Source of the DNA: a virus
DNA length: 55,670 nucleotides
Virus record (IMG/VR): IMGVR_UViG_3300001782_000010
Coordinates: 1 to 55,670 of that record
Direction: 5' to 3' (one strand)
Shown: piece after piece, positions 1 to 7,698 of the stretch
Layout: each line of letters opens with the position of its first letter
Position numbering within the stretch: the first letter of the stretch is position 1
The notes under the pieces: model-generated
Seen by the model: only the letters and a program-made list of their open reading frames with translations
What the model was told of the DNA's origin: nothing
Database searches by the model: none
Program-made: the position numbers and the translations under genes

Positions 1-1
1 A

Positions 2-226
2 GACTGGAATGGTTATGTAGGATATTCCAGAGGACAGGCTTTATTTAAAGATTGTATATTAATATCTGGATTTAAATTCTCTGCTGGAGGAGACAGTGGA
101 AGTCCAGTATTTACTATGGACATGAAATATATTGGAGCATTATTTGCTGGTTCGGAAAGTGAAACTATAGTATGCAAATTTACAAGAATAGAAGACTTAA
201 GTGGTTTAGAATATCTTCTGGACTAG
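2..226 (+). CDS. Trypsin-like serine protease, C-terminal fragment (cut by window start)
   Basis: The reading frame is open from the first bases and stops at 224-226, giving the last 74 residues of a larger protein. The fragment holds SAGGDSGSPVF, the classic motif around the nucleophilic serine of chymotrypsin/trypsin-fold proteases (GDSGSP), followed by YIGALFAGS, which matches the strand after the active-site serine. The catalytic His and Asp would lie upstream of the window. A viral serine protease could act in virion maturation, on a host surface protein, or as a trypsin-like domain of a secreted protein; the sequence does not decide. The domain call is good because of the motif; the role is open. 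Confidence 0.7.
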   Translation, partial: DWNGYVGYSRGQALFKDCILISGFKFSAGGDSGSPVFTMDMKYIGALFAGSESETIVCKFTRIEDLSGLEYLLD

Positions 227-267
227 ATTTAAATATTAGATAAATCAGAAATATTTTAGGTGAAATA

Positions 268-477
268 ATGAATATGCTTGAAAATGAATGGTTTTTTCCA
301 AATATAAGAACTAATGTATATCCATCCGATGGTACAATTTCGATTACTTGGAATTATTATGTTACTTGCCCCAAGTGTGGACAATGTTTTTATAGATATA
401 GTGGATATAAATACTGTCCATATTGTGGAGCAAAGTTAGAAGAGAAATGTCCTCATTGTGGAAAACCATATGAATAA
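268..477 (+). CDS. Small double zinc-ribbon protein
   Basis: A 69-residue protein whose C-terminal half carries three CxxC-type knuckles: CPKCGQC, CPYCG and CPHCG. This is the pattern of tandem zinc ribbons. The N-terminal 30 residues have no recognised motif. The start ATG has a GGTGA element a few bases upstream. The stop overlaps the start of the next gene, so both are probably translated together. It is the first of several tiny zinc-ribbon proteins in this genome. Binding of nucleic acid or protein is usual for such ribbons, but the partner cannot be read from the sequence. Confidence 0.65.
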   Translation: MNMLENEWFFPNIRTNVYPSDGTISITWNYYVTCPKCGQCFYRYSGYKYCPYCGAKLEEKCPHCGKPYE

Positions 478-985
478 AACATATAATCGTTTCTGGTTTA
501 TTGTTCTTTTAGAACTTATTATTTTAGATTTATTTGCTACTACTTTTATAGATATTGTTGTCCATAATATTTTATATAGATATGGATTACAATTTTCTTA
601 TGAATGGGCTGATATGTACTGGTTCTGGATAGCAATATTAAGATTAACTATAGCTTGTATTGCAGCAGTTTCTTTTTATTTCTTGAGAGATCCATCTGAA
701 AGAGACAAACAAGTTTCTATAGCTATTTTCATAACTCTTGTCTCTTTATATTTTGGTTTTATATTAGACTCTTTATTTTTTGTAATAATTGGAGCATTTC
801 CTCCATTAGACAGTATCTGGTGGTGGAATCCTTTCTATAGATTCTTTGGAATAAGATGGACTACACTAGAGAATTTAATATATAACTTTATATGGATATC
901 AATTGATATTATTATTTGGGTATATATAAAATATAGATTTGATATATTGGAGAAAATAAGAAGTGTTAGAAAGAGGAATTATTAA
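470..985 (+). CDS. Four-helix integral membrane protein, unknown function
   Basis: About 171 residues from the ATG at 470, which overlaps the upstream stop by a few bases; an in-frame GTG at 458 is a weaker alternative. Four strongly hydrophobic segments can be seen at roughly residues 8-30, 50-72, 80-108 and 135-158, separated by short charged loops, with a basic tail (RKRNY). I see no signal peptidase site and no catalytic motif. It sits between zinc-ribbon genes. A holin-like or host-membrane role is possible, but nothing in the sequence points to one. I do not recognise the family. Confidence 0.55.
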   Translation: MNKTYNRFWFIVLLELIILDLFATTFIDIVVHNILYRYGLQFSYEWADMYWFWIAILRLTIACIAAVSFYFLRDPSERDKQVSIAIFITLVSLYFGFILDSLFFVIIGAFPPLDSIWWWNPFYRFFGIRWTTLENLIYNFIWISIDIIIWVYIKYRFDILEKIRSVRKRNY

Positions 986-1196
986 AGCATGGGTATGTCA
1001 AATATGTGGTAATTACTATCCTGGACCAGATGGAGAAAAAGAAGCTTTAGAATGTTTTAATTCTCATGAAGAATTAATTTTTACTCCTAGACATGTCTTA
1101 GGAAAAAGATTTCCTATTGAAATTGAAGTACATTTAGTTAAAGGGAAAGAAATTATAGATAGTATGATATATATTTCTAAAGGGGAAGTTAAATGA
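963..1196 (+). CDS. Small Cys/His (zinc-finger-like) protein
   Basis: A 77-residue protein starting with GTG inside the end of the membrane-protein gene and overlapping the next start by four bases (ATGA), so it sits in a tight operon. VCQICG, followed about 16 residues later by ECFNSH, forms a C-x2-C...C-x3-H set that looks like a single zinc finger. The rest is a mixed alpha/beta stretch rich in Glu and Lys. Function is unknown. It belongs to the group of small zinc-binding proteins scattered through the left 15 kb. Confidence 0.5.
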   Translation: MLERGIIKAWVCQICGNYYPGPDGEKEALECFNSHEELIFTPRHVLGKRFPIEIEVHLVKGKEIIDSMIYISKGEVK

Positions 1197-2422
1197 TTAA
1201 AATATCTGTATTTATATCTGATTTACACTTGTTTAGTGAAACACATGATTATGATGCATTTCAGAGATTTCTAGATAAAGTATATTCTGTTATAGAAGAA
1301 TATAATGACAATAAAGTAACAGTTAAAATTTATTGTGTAGGAGATGTTCTTTCAGGAGCTGAAGTATATGGTAAATGGATGGGACAGCAAGCTTATAATG
1401 AAGTATTACAATCTGTATCAGCACAAACTTTAGGAACATCTTATATTTTCAAAAAGATAGCTGAAAAAGTTAAAGAATTAACAGATTATGAACCATCTTT
1501 TCATATTTTAAGAGGTACACATGAAAAAGTAAGAGGTCAGAATTATGCATGGCAATTAGTTACTGAATTACAAGCTAGTGGTTTAAATGCTGATTATCTT
1601 GGAACATGGAAAACAATTAAGATATGTGATAAATATTATGTATTTGCTTGGCATTCAACAGGATCATCTTCTTATGGATATGCTCCTGCTGCAATTAGAA
1701 ATTCTAATATGGCATTACTAGAACGTAGAGATAATCCATATATTAAAGATGTTATTATAGCACATAGACATGCTACAGGATATATTGGTTTGACACAAGC
1801 GTATAGACTAATTCAATTAGGAGGATTCCAGCAATATGATAGAGCACCTAATCAGAGACAAATGGGAGGATATGTTTATATTTCTACTTCTGATGAATTA
1901 CTTAAAGACTTCTTTATTCTAGTTGGAGCTACACAAGATCCAATGTTGGATATTCATAACAGAGTTAAATTTGCAGAAATATTTAAAGAAGCATGTGAAG
2001 ATGCTGTTAAAAATGGTAGAATATCTATAGATGATGAAAAAGTAGAAAATCCTAAAATTTCTAAGATAGTTGATAAAGAAAAAATAGTAGGATTTTATAA
2101 TAAAGCTATGAGATATTATTTTGAAAATGTTCCTAAATATATTGATATTTTACTTAAATTAATTAATAGAAACTTTAAAGAAAATAATGAAGTCATGATA
2201 TCTTTAAAAATGTTAGAAAGAAACTGGGATCCAGCTTTGAGTGAAACATATGCAGGATTTAAAAACTGGAAGTCATCTTCATTTAATCTTGGAAAGGATG
2301 GTATACCTAAACATGACCTTTCAAGAAGTAATATATGGCTTAAACCATTTGGAGTTAAACTCATATGGAGTTCTAGATTAAATGATATAATAATATTGAT
2401 GGAAGAAGACAAGTGGAAATGA
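1193..2422 (+). CDS. Calcineurin-like metallophosphoesterase
   Basis: A 409-residue protein whose first 200 residues carry the metallophosphoesterase motifs in order: ISDLH (D10, H12), GD (D51), GTHE in place of the usual GNHE (H110), a lone His in FAWHS (H154), and the final H-x-H in AHRHATG (H191, H193). These residues bind the two metal ions that hydrolyse phosphomonoesters or diesters. The first half therefore looks active even with Asn replaced by Thr in motif III. The second half (about 210-409) is mostly helical and not recognised. Its place just before the portal gene suggests nucleic-acid processing, but the substrate cannot be read. Confidence 0.8.
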   Translation: MIKISVFISDLHLFSETHDYDAFQRFLDKVYSVIEEYNDNKVTVKIYCVGDVLSGAEVYGKWMGQQAYNEVLQSVSAQTLGTSYIFKKIAEKVKELTDYEPSFHILRGTHEKVRGQNYAWQLVTELQASGLNADYLGTWKTIKICDKYYVFAWHSTGSSSYGYAPAAIRNSNMALLERRDNPYIKDVIIAHRHATGYIGLTQAYRLIQLGGFQQYDRAPNQRQMGGYVYISTSDELLKDFFILVGATQDPMLDIHNRVKFAEIFKEACEDAVKNGRISIDDEKVENPKISKIVDKEKIVGFYNKAMRYYFENVPKYIDILLKLINRNFKENNEVMISLKMLERNWDPALSETYAGFKNWKSSSFNLGKDGIPKHDLSRSNIWLKPFGVKLIWSSRLNDIIILMEEDKWK

Positions 2423-2547
2423 AATGTAAAATTAAATGTCAAAAGTGTGGTTCATATATTATAGTAGGTACTGAGGAATATATTAATGAAATTTATGTAT
2501 GCAAAAAATGTTTAAGGAAATATTTAAAATATAAGAGGGAGGAATGA
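2419..2547 (+). CDS. 42-residue zinc-ribbon protein
   Basis: The ATG overlaps the phosphoesterase stop (ATGA) and the frame closes at 2545-2547. The protein has CKIKCQKCG near the N-terminus and VCKKCLRKY near the C-terminus, so two CxxC knuckles about 24 residues apart as in a zinc ribbon. The tail is strongly basic. The next gene's ribosome binding site lies within its last codons. Function is unknown; the size and four cysteines fit a nucleic-acid-binding or adaptor ribbon. Confidence 0.55.
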   Translation: MKCKIKCQKCGSYIIVGTEEYINEIYVCKKCLRKYLKYKREE

Positions 2548-2548
2548 A

Positions 2549-2818
2549 TTGAACAAAGAACCAAGTATAGGATATCTAATTAGTGAGAAAGGTCCACATG
2601 ATGTCTGGAAATTAATCAAAAAACTTATCAATAAATATCCAAAAACTGTTATATTGTCTAAACAGTTGTGTATAGATCCTTTCTTTCAAGATGTTCCAAC
2701 TCCTATGTTATGGGAAGATACAATAATTTCAATTTCTGATGTAATCTTTATAGAAACAAGTAATGATATTATTGTTATTGACTATAATTATAGAACTGTA
2801 GAAAAGATATCCATATAG
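2549..2818 (+). CDS. Hypothetical protein, 89 residues
   Basis: The start is TTG at 2549, chosen because GGGAGG lies eight bases upstream; no ATG is near. It is a small alpha/beta protein with a hydrophobic C-terminal half (VIFIETSNDIIVIDYNYR). I recognise no motif. It lies one gene upstream of the portal in the same direction with small spacing, so it may be a head or packaging accessory protein, but that is inference from position only. Confidence 0.45.
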   Translation: MNKEPSIGYLISEKGPHDVWKLIKKLINKYPKTVILSKQLCIDPFFQDVPTPMLWEDTIISISDVIFIETSNDIIVIDYNYRTVEKISI

Positions 2819-2865
2819 AATAATTATTAAGCAGGTACTTCAGATATTAAGTGAGGGAAAGAATA

Positions 2866-4230
2866 ATGTCTAGCTTTAGTCCGTTTATTAGAGATCTTGA
2901 AAGACTTAGTGAAAAAAAGATAATAAATAAAAAAGAAAGAAAAGTTCTTGTAAAAGTTAGTGGAGAGAAAGATAGATATCTTAAAGTTAAACATCTTATT
3001 GAAGCTGCTGCACAAAGAATAGAAAGTAAGATAAGACCTAAAGTATTTAGACTTCTTTATCAATCTGAAGAAACTATTTTTGGACTGGTTAATAAAATAA
3101 ATATAGATGTTATTGGACCAGGTTTTAGTATTATTCCAGATCCTGATGTAGAACCAAATGATAAAGAATTATTGGAAACAGCTAAAAAAGAAGCTAAAGA
3201 AGTTGAGATATGGTCAAAATCAAAATATATTAAACTTAAAAGAAAAAGTTCAATAGCTTTTACAGACACTTTAGTTTATGGAAGAGGGTTTTTAGAACTA
3301 TGTTATAATTATAATAAAGATAATATTCTTTTAATACATTCAATTGATCCTGAAGATATGAGATATCAAACTAAAAAAACTAGTGGAGAAGTATTATTAG
3401 ATAAATATGGAATGCCTGAAGGATATGTGTATAAAGAATATCAAGGACAAAAAGAACTAAAATTATTTAGAAATGAAATAGCACATTTTAAGATGTGGGG
3501 TCTTGGTGAACCATCTATTGGTTTAAGTCCTTTAGAACCTTTATATAATGTATTAAAAGCTAAAATGAATATAGAAGAAGCTTTGGCTGAAGCGATCTAT
3601 AGAAGAGCATTTCCTTGGATAGTAGCATATTGTGGAGACAAAGATCATGAACCAACTATGGAACAAATTGATGAATTGCACAAAGCTATTTCAGAAATAG
3701 AACAAAAAACAGAATTTACATTTCCTTATTATTTTAAACTAGACAAATTAGAACCAGGTGGAGTAGAAGAACTAGCTACTTATCATAAAATATATTCTGA
3801 TTTAATTTACAATACATATCTTATGCCTAGAGGAATAATTACTGGAGGAAGAAAGACAGAAGTAGAGAAAGGAAGTCTTCAATGGGAAAGAAGTATTTTA
3901 AATTATCAAGAAATACTTTCTGAAATAATTCAAGAACAGATACTTGATAGATTATATGAAGTAAAACATTATAAAACAAGACCTAGAATTGTATGGAATA
4001 TTGTTACTCCTCAACATCAGACAGCATATGATAGATCTATAGCTACTCTCTTTAGGCATGGTGCAATAAAGTATGGTTTTGATACAGACAATTATTTGAG
4101 AAAGATGCATAATCTTCCTTTAATAAATGAAGAAGATATTGACGTTAATGAACAGTCTTTAAATATAATAGCTAAAAAAATTGCAGAATATATTAAAAAT
4201 ATTGAAGGTTCAGACGAAGAAAAAGAATAG
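2866..4230 (+). CDS. Phage portal protein
   Basis: About 454 residues from the ATG at 2866, which is preceded by GAGGG; an in-frame GTG at 2851 would overlap that site. The protein has the usual portal layout: an N-terminal helical part, a wing with SIAFTDTLVYGRGF followed by IHSIDPEDMRY, a conserved FKMWGLGEPSIGLSPLEPLY stretch, and a stem/crown region with PRGIITGGRKTEVEKGS. Portals form the dodecameric channel at the head vertex through which terminase pumps DNA. The size fits the 45-55 kDa portals of HK97-like viruses. Unusually, terminase is not adjacent here: TerS/TerL are 47 kb away on the other strand. If the genome is circular or permuted they may be closer. Confidence 0.85.
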   Translation: MSSFSPFIRDLERLSEKKIINKKERKVLVKVSGEKDRYLKVKHLIEAAAQRIESKIRPKVFRLLYQSEETIFGLVNKINIDVIGPGFSIIPDPDVEPNDKELLETAKKEAKEVEIWSKSKYIKLKRKSSIAFTDTLVYGRGFLELCYNYNKDNILLIHSIDPEDMRYQTKKTSGEVLLDKYGMPEGYVYKEYQGQKELKLFRNEIAHFKMWGLGEPSIGLSPLEPLYNVLKAKMNIEEALAEAIYRRAFPWIVAYCGDKDHEPTMEQIDELHKAISEIEQKTEFTFPYYFKLDKLEPGGVEELATYHKIYSDLIYNTYLMPRGIITGGRKTEVEKGSLQWERSILNYQEILSEIIQEQILDRLYEVKHYKTRPRIVWNIVTPQHQTAYDRSIATLFRHGAIKYGFDTDNYLRKMHNLPLINEEDIDVNEQSLNIIAKKIAEYIKNIEGSDEEKE

Positions 4231-4279
4231 TTTAAATTTAAGAAGATTATATTCTATCTAGAGTTCTGGAAGTGAAGTC

Positions 4280-6022
4280 ATGAAGTTGTCATATAATGCT
4301 ATTAACATTCTAAAAGAAAGATATTTAATAAAAGATGAGAACGGTGATGTTCAGGAAGATCCTTTATCTTTATTTAAAAGAGTTGCTAAAGAGATAGCTG
4401 AAGTAGAAAAGAAATATAATAAAAATGATGAGTATATTAAAAATCTTGAACAGTCTTTTTTAAGCATGATGTCTAATTTAGAATTTTTACCTAATTCTCC
4501 TACTCTTATGAATGCAGGTACATCTCTTAATCAACTTTCAGCTTGTTTTGTTATTCCTATTGAAGATAGTATGGAAAGTATATTTCAAGCTGTTAAAGAT
4601 GCATCTATCATTCATAAATCTGGAGGAGGTACAGGATACTCTTTTTCTAGACTTAGACCAAAAGACGATATAGTTAAAAGCACAGGTGGAATAGCTTCTG
4701 GACCAATATCATTTATGACAGTTTTTGATGCTGCAACTAATGTTATTAAACAGGGAGGAAGAAGAAGAGGAGCTAACATGGCTATTTTAAGAGTAGATCA
4801 TCCTGATATTTTAGATTTTATAGTAGCTAAAGAAAGAGAAGGTAATTTATCTAATTTTAATCTATCAGTTGCTATAACTGATAAATTTATGAAAGCTGTT
4901 CTAAACGATAAAGATTATGATATTGTTAATCCTAGAAATAAAAGAGTAACTAAAAGATTAAAAGCTAGAGCAGTATGGAATCTTTTAATTACTATGGCTT
5001 GGAAGAATGGAGAACCAGGTGTAGTATTTATAGATAGAATAAATAAGTTTAATCCTACTCCAAGTATTGGAGAAATAGAATCAACTAATCCTTGTGCAGA
5101 ACAACCTTTACTTCCATATGAATCATGTAATCTTGGATCTATTAATTTAAATAAAATGGTAGAAGGTAACAGGATCAGTTGGATTAAATTAAGAGAAATA
5201 GTACATTTATCTGTAAGATTTCTTGATAATGTTATTGATGCTAATTCTTATCCTTTAGAAATAATTGGAGAACAAACAAGAGGAAATAGAAAAATAGGTC
5301 TAGGAGTTATGGGATTTGCTGATATGTTAATAAAACTTGACATTCCATATAATTCAGATAAAGCAATTAATTTAGCTAAAAAAATTATGAAATTTATTAA
5401 TGATGAAGCTAGAAATATTTCAGAACAGATTGGAAAAGAAAAAGGTTCGTTTCCAAACTTTGATAAAAGTGCTTTAAAAAATAAATATAAAACAATGAGA
5501 AATGCTACTGTTACTACTATTGCACCAACAGGAAGTATTTCTATTATAGCAAATTGTTCTTCTGGTATTGAACCTCTTTTCTCTCTTGTTTATGTACGAA
5601 AATTGTCTGAAAGTATAGGAAAAGATCTAATAGAAATTAATTCTTTATTTAAGAATAAATTAGAAGAAAAAGAACTTTATTCTACTGAACTTATAAATAA
5701 AATATCCAGTAAGACTTCTATTCAAGGTGAGAATCTTCCTGTAGATATTAAAGAATTATTTATTACAGCACATGATATTTCTCCTGAAGAACATATAAAA
5801 ATACAAGCTGCCTTTCAACAATATACAGATAATGCTGTAAGTAAAACAGTAAATTTTCCTAAGACTGCTACAATTAACGATATTGAAAACACATTCTTAC
5901 TTGCATACAATCTAGGATGTAAGGGAGTAACAGTATATAGAGATAAATCTAGGAAATTACAAGTTCTAGATAGAATAGACTCTAAAACTTGTGAAGGAGG
6001 AATATGTCCAATATGCAGTTAA
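4280..6022 (+). CDS. nrdJ: Adenosylcobalamin-type (class II) ribonucleotide reductase
   Basis: A 580-residue reductase that makes deoxynucleotides from ribonucleotides. Visible landmarks are PNSPTLMNAG (71-80) with the redox cysteine C89 shortly after, the GGGTGYSFSRLRP loop, and the catalytic NPCAE (N270, C272, E274), whose Cys carries the radical. Further on come PTGSISIIANCSSGIEP near the active-site barrel end and a C-terminal CPIC pair (C576, C579) that would be re-reduced by thioredoxin. There is no separate radical-generating subunit next to it, and the compact layout matches class II enzymes that use B12. It sits between portal and small genes, inside the structural left arm rather than with replication genes, and presumably boosts dNTP supply during infection. 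Confidence 0.87.
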   Translation: MKLSYNAINILKERYLIKDENGDVQEDPLSLFKRVAKEIAEVEKKYNKNDEYIKNLEQSFLSMMSNLEFLPNSPTLMNAGTSLNQLSACFVIPIEDSMESIFQAVKDASIIHKSGGGTGYSFSRLRPKDDIVKSTGGIASGPISFMTVFDAATNVIKQGGRRRGANMAILRVDHPDILDFIVAKEREGNLSNFNLSVAITDKFMKAVLNDKDYDIVNPRNKRVTKRLKARAVWNLLITMAWKNGEPGVVFIDRINKFNPTPSIGEIESTNPCAEQPLLPYESCNLGSINLNKMVEGNRISWIKLREIVHLSVRFLDNVIDANSYPLEIIGEQTRGNRKIGLGVMGFADMLIKLDIPYNSDKAINLAKKIMKFINDEARNISEQIGKEKGSFPNFDKSALKNKYKTMRNATVTTIAPTGSISIIANCSSGIEPLFSLVYVRKLSESIGKDLIEINSLFKNKLEEKELYSTELINKISSKTSIQGENLPVDIKELFITAHDISPEEHIKIQAAFQQYTDNAVSKTVNFPKTATINDIENTFLLAYNLGCKGVTVYRDKSRKLQVLDRIDSKTCEGGICPICS

Positions 6023-6129
6023 TGAAATGTTATAGTTGTGGTAAACTAATGACTATAGATGAAGTTATAGAATATGGTAGAAAATGTAAAATCTGTAGAC
6101 GTACAGAAGAAATTACAGGGGAAATATAA
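6022..6129 (+). CDS. 35-residue zinc-ribbon protein
   Basis: The ATG overlaps the reductase stop (TAATG), the pattern of translational coupling; an in-frame ATG at 6004 would add six residues. The product has CYSCG near the start and CKICRR near the end, giving two CxxC knuckles about 18 residues apart. Its stop abuts the ATG of the eS30-like gene. It could be a nucleic-acid-binding ribbon, and its tight linkage to a ribosomal-protein-like gene raises the thought of a ribosome-associated role, but that is speculation. Confidence 0.5.
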   Translation: MKCYSCGKLMTIDEVIEYGRKCKICRRTEEITGEI

Positions 6130-6327
6130 ATGCCTTCACATGGTTCTTTAACAAAAGCTGGAAGAGTTATAAAGTCTAGAGACTGGAGAATTGAAGACAA
6201 AAAATATGAAAAAGGAATTAAAAGATGGCATAAGAAAAAACATTATAGTCCAAAATTAAATAACAGAAAGAAATATAATAGATATCTTCAAAAATTGATT
6301 CATGTTCATAAACAAGTTAAAATCTAG
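6130..6327 (+). CDS. rps30e: Ribosomal protein eS30-like protein
   Basis: A 65-residue, very basic protein. It begins MPSHGSLTKAGRV, which matches the well-known N-terminal signature of archaeal eS30 (HGSLTKAGKVR), and near the C-terminus has NNRKKYNRYLQK, like the NRRxYxxR end of that family. eS30 is a small-subunit protein near the decoding site, found in archaea and eukaryotes but not bacteria. The length is close to the usual 50-65 residues. The middle is diverged: the typical TPK segment after KVR is missing and replaced by a Lys/Tyr-rich stretch. It may be incorporated into host ribosomes to bias translation, or be a decoy. It sits directly after a zinc ribbon with no gap. The family call rests on the N-terminal motif plus the basic tail. 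Confidence 0.65.
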   Translation: MPSHGSLTKAGRVIKSRDWRIEDKKYEKGIKRWHKKKHYSPKLNNRKKYNRYLQKLIHVHKQVKI

Positions 6328-6375
6328 ACATACTTTTATACACCATTATATTTATTATATTCAGAGGTGTATTTA

Positions 6376-7113
6376 TTGACAGAAACTTGGGATCTTTTAA
6401 ATCAATTGTGGTTTTCATTATCTGGATGGAACAAAGTAGGGAGCGGTACAAGTGAAATAAATCCTCCTGGTCAGTTACATCAACAAGGAACTGGATTATC
6501 AAGTGTCGGTAGAACTAAAACTCTTGCTTCTGGATTACCTTCAGAATATACTATTGAAGTCCGTTTAAAAATAACTCAAGCTTTTCCTAGTCTTCGTTGG
6601 ACATATGAATTTTATGATGGTGAACATCGCATTGTACTTCAAATATGGAATAATAAAATTCGAAGTACTTATGGTATAGATTTTCAAGATATTATCTGTC
6701 AAAATGAACAAAATATTTTTTATATATGGCGTTTTGTAATAAACTCTAAAGAAAATGAAATAAAAGTTTACAGGGACTTTGAATATCTAGGCATATTTAC
6801 TCGTCTAGAAGATGATGCAAGTAATGATGGAAAAATATGGACCAGAGCCATGTTTTATCTTGAAGGTTATGAAGATTATATTAAAATAAAATCTGGGTTA
6901 CATCCTCCTTCTCTTCATGATAAAGGTTCTAAATATTCATTTATAATTTCTAAGCTTCATCCTTATTCTGCTTTAGTTTTTTTAAAAGAAAAATATCAAG
7001 CTCCAATATTTATAAAAGATAAAGAATATAATGCATTCATATCTTTGAAAAATAAATATAAAGGTAATGTAAGAAAAAAATATTATTATAGAGGGAGAGT
7101 ACAATTACAATAG
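6376..7113 (+). CDS. Fibre/adhesin-like protein with sandwich domain, paralogue of the long fibre's C-terminus
   Basis: The start is TTG at 6376, six bases after AGAGGTG; a GTG at 6367 overlaps that site. Residues 3-170 share an unmistakable pattern with the C-terminal part of the gene at 23963-26797: W..L..W...G.GTSEI.PP.QLHQ, then FYDG.H, a VKVYRD-type strand and YEDYIKIKSG, matching YEDYLRIKSG there. This looks like a LamG/concanavalin-type beta sandwich. After it comes a short array of about ten-residue units (YSALVFLKEK, YNAFISLKNK and similar). It is probably a tail fibre or adhesin protein placed outside the main tail cluster. No catalytic residues are evident. Confidence 0.55.
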   Translation: MTETWDLLNQLWFSLSGWNKVGSGTSEINPPGQLHQQGTGLSSVGRTKTLASGLPSEYTIEVRLKITQAFPSLRWTYEFYDGEHRIVLQIWNNKIRSTYGIDFQDIICQNEQNIFYIWRFVINSKENEIKVYRDFEYLGIFTRLEDDASNDGKIWTRAMFYLEGYEDYIKIKSGLHPPSLHDKGSKYSFIISKLHPYSALVFLKEKYQAPIFIKDKEYNAFISLKNKYKGNVRKKYYYRGRVQLQ

Positions 7114-7123
7114 AGGGAGAATC

Positions 7124-7480
7124 ATGACAGACAATACACTTACAATATTTAAGGGAGATAATGTTACATTATTTGTTCAAATTACTGAATCAGATGCTTC
7201 TGCAGATATTTCAGGTTTCAGTTTTATATTCACTGTTAAAGACAATATTTCTGAACCACAATTAAATGCTGAAATAATTAAATCTTCTGATATTGCTTCA
7301 GAGATAACTTTGATAAATCCATCTATAGGAGAAATTGAGATATATATTCTTCCAAACGATACTAAAAATTTAAGTGGAGAAGGAAGATTTTATTATGATA
7401 TTCAAATGACTACAGCTACTGGAGAAATATATACTATAGTACAAGATTATATTTTTATTAAAGAGGATGTTACAAAATGA
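7124..7480 (+). CDS. Beta-sandwich structural protein (baseplate upper protein-like)
   Basis: 118 residues starting from an ATG after GAGGGAGA. The sequence alternates short strands: LTIFKGDNVTLFVQIT, GFSFIFTVKD, INPSIGEIEIYILP, GRFYYDIQMT, IVQDYIFIKED. This resembles the N-terminal Ig-like domain seen in phage baseplate upper proteins (BppU type) and related tail decorations. It also resembles in size and plan the 98-residue protein at 26866. It directly follows a fibre-like gene, which supports a tail role. The fold assignment is by pattern only. Confidence 0.5.
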   Translation: MTDNTLTIFKGDNVTLFVQITESDASADISGFSFIFTVKDNISEPQLNAEIIKSSDIASEITLINPSIGEIEIYILPNDTKNLSGEGRFYYDIQMTTATGEIYTIVQDYIFIKEDVTK

Positions 7481-7581
7481 TATGTCCAAAATGTAAAAAA
7501 GAAATGATAGAACTTATAGTTGGATATTATTGTAAAAAATGCCAAATCTTTAAGAAAAAGGAGGGAAAAATATATGTCTAA
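7477..7581 (+). CDS. 34-residue zinc-ribbon protein
   Basis: The ATG overlaps the preceding TGA. The tiny product reads CPKCKKEM near the start and YYCKKCQIFKKK near the end, so two CxxC knuckles separated by about 13 residues, followed by a Lys-rich tail. The end of the gene contains the AAGGAGGG that serves the next start, and the two genes overlap by eight bases. This is the minimal size for a zinc ribbon; no function can be assigned. Confidence 0.5.
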   Translation: MICPKCKKEMIELIVGYYCKKCQIFKKKEGKIYV

Positions 7582-7696
7582 CTTTACTATTCATTGTGGT
7601 CATAAAGAACTTCAGGTGGAAAGAATAAGAGTTACTATCCGTTGTAAAGAATGTGGATTTTCATATTCTTTTAATTTAGATGTTAAGAAGGAATAA
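7574..7696 (+). CDS. 40-residue zinc-binding mini-protein
   Basis: The ATG at 7574 has a strong AAGGAGGG eight bases upstream. HCGHKEL and RCKECGF supply one Cys/His pair and one CxxC pair, about 16 residues apart, consistent with a single zinc ribbon. The stop lies two bases before the ligase start, so it is probably co-translated with the ligase. It could be a small partner of that enzyme, but only position suggests so. Confidence 0.5.
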   Translation: MSNFTIHCGHKELQVERIRVTIRCKECGFSYSFNLDVKKE

Positions 7697-7698
7697 AT

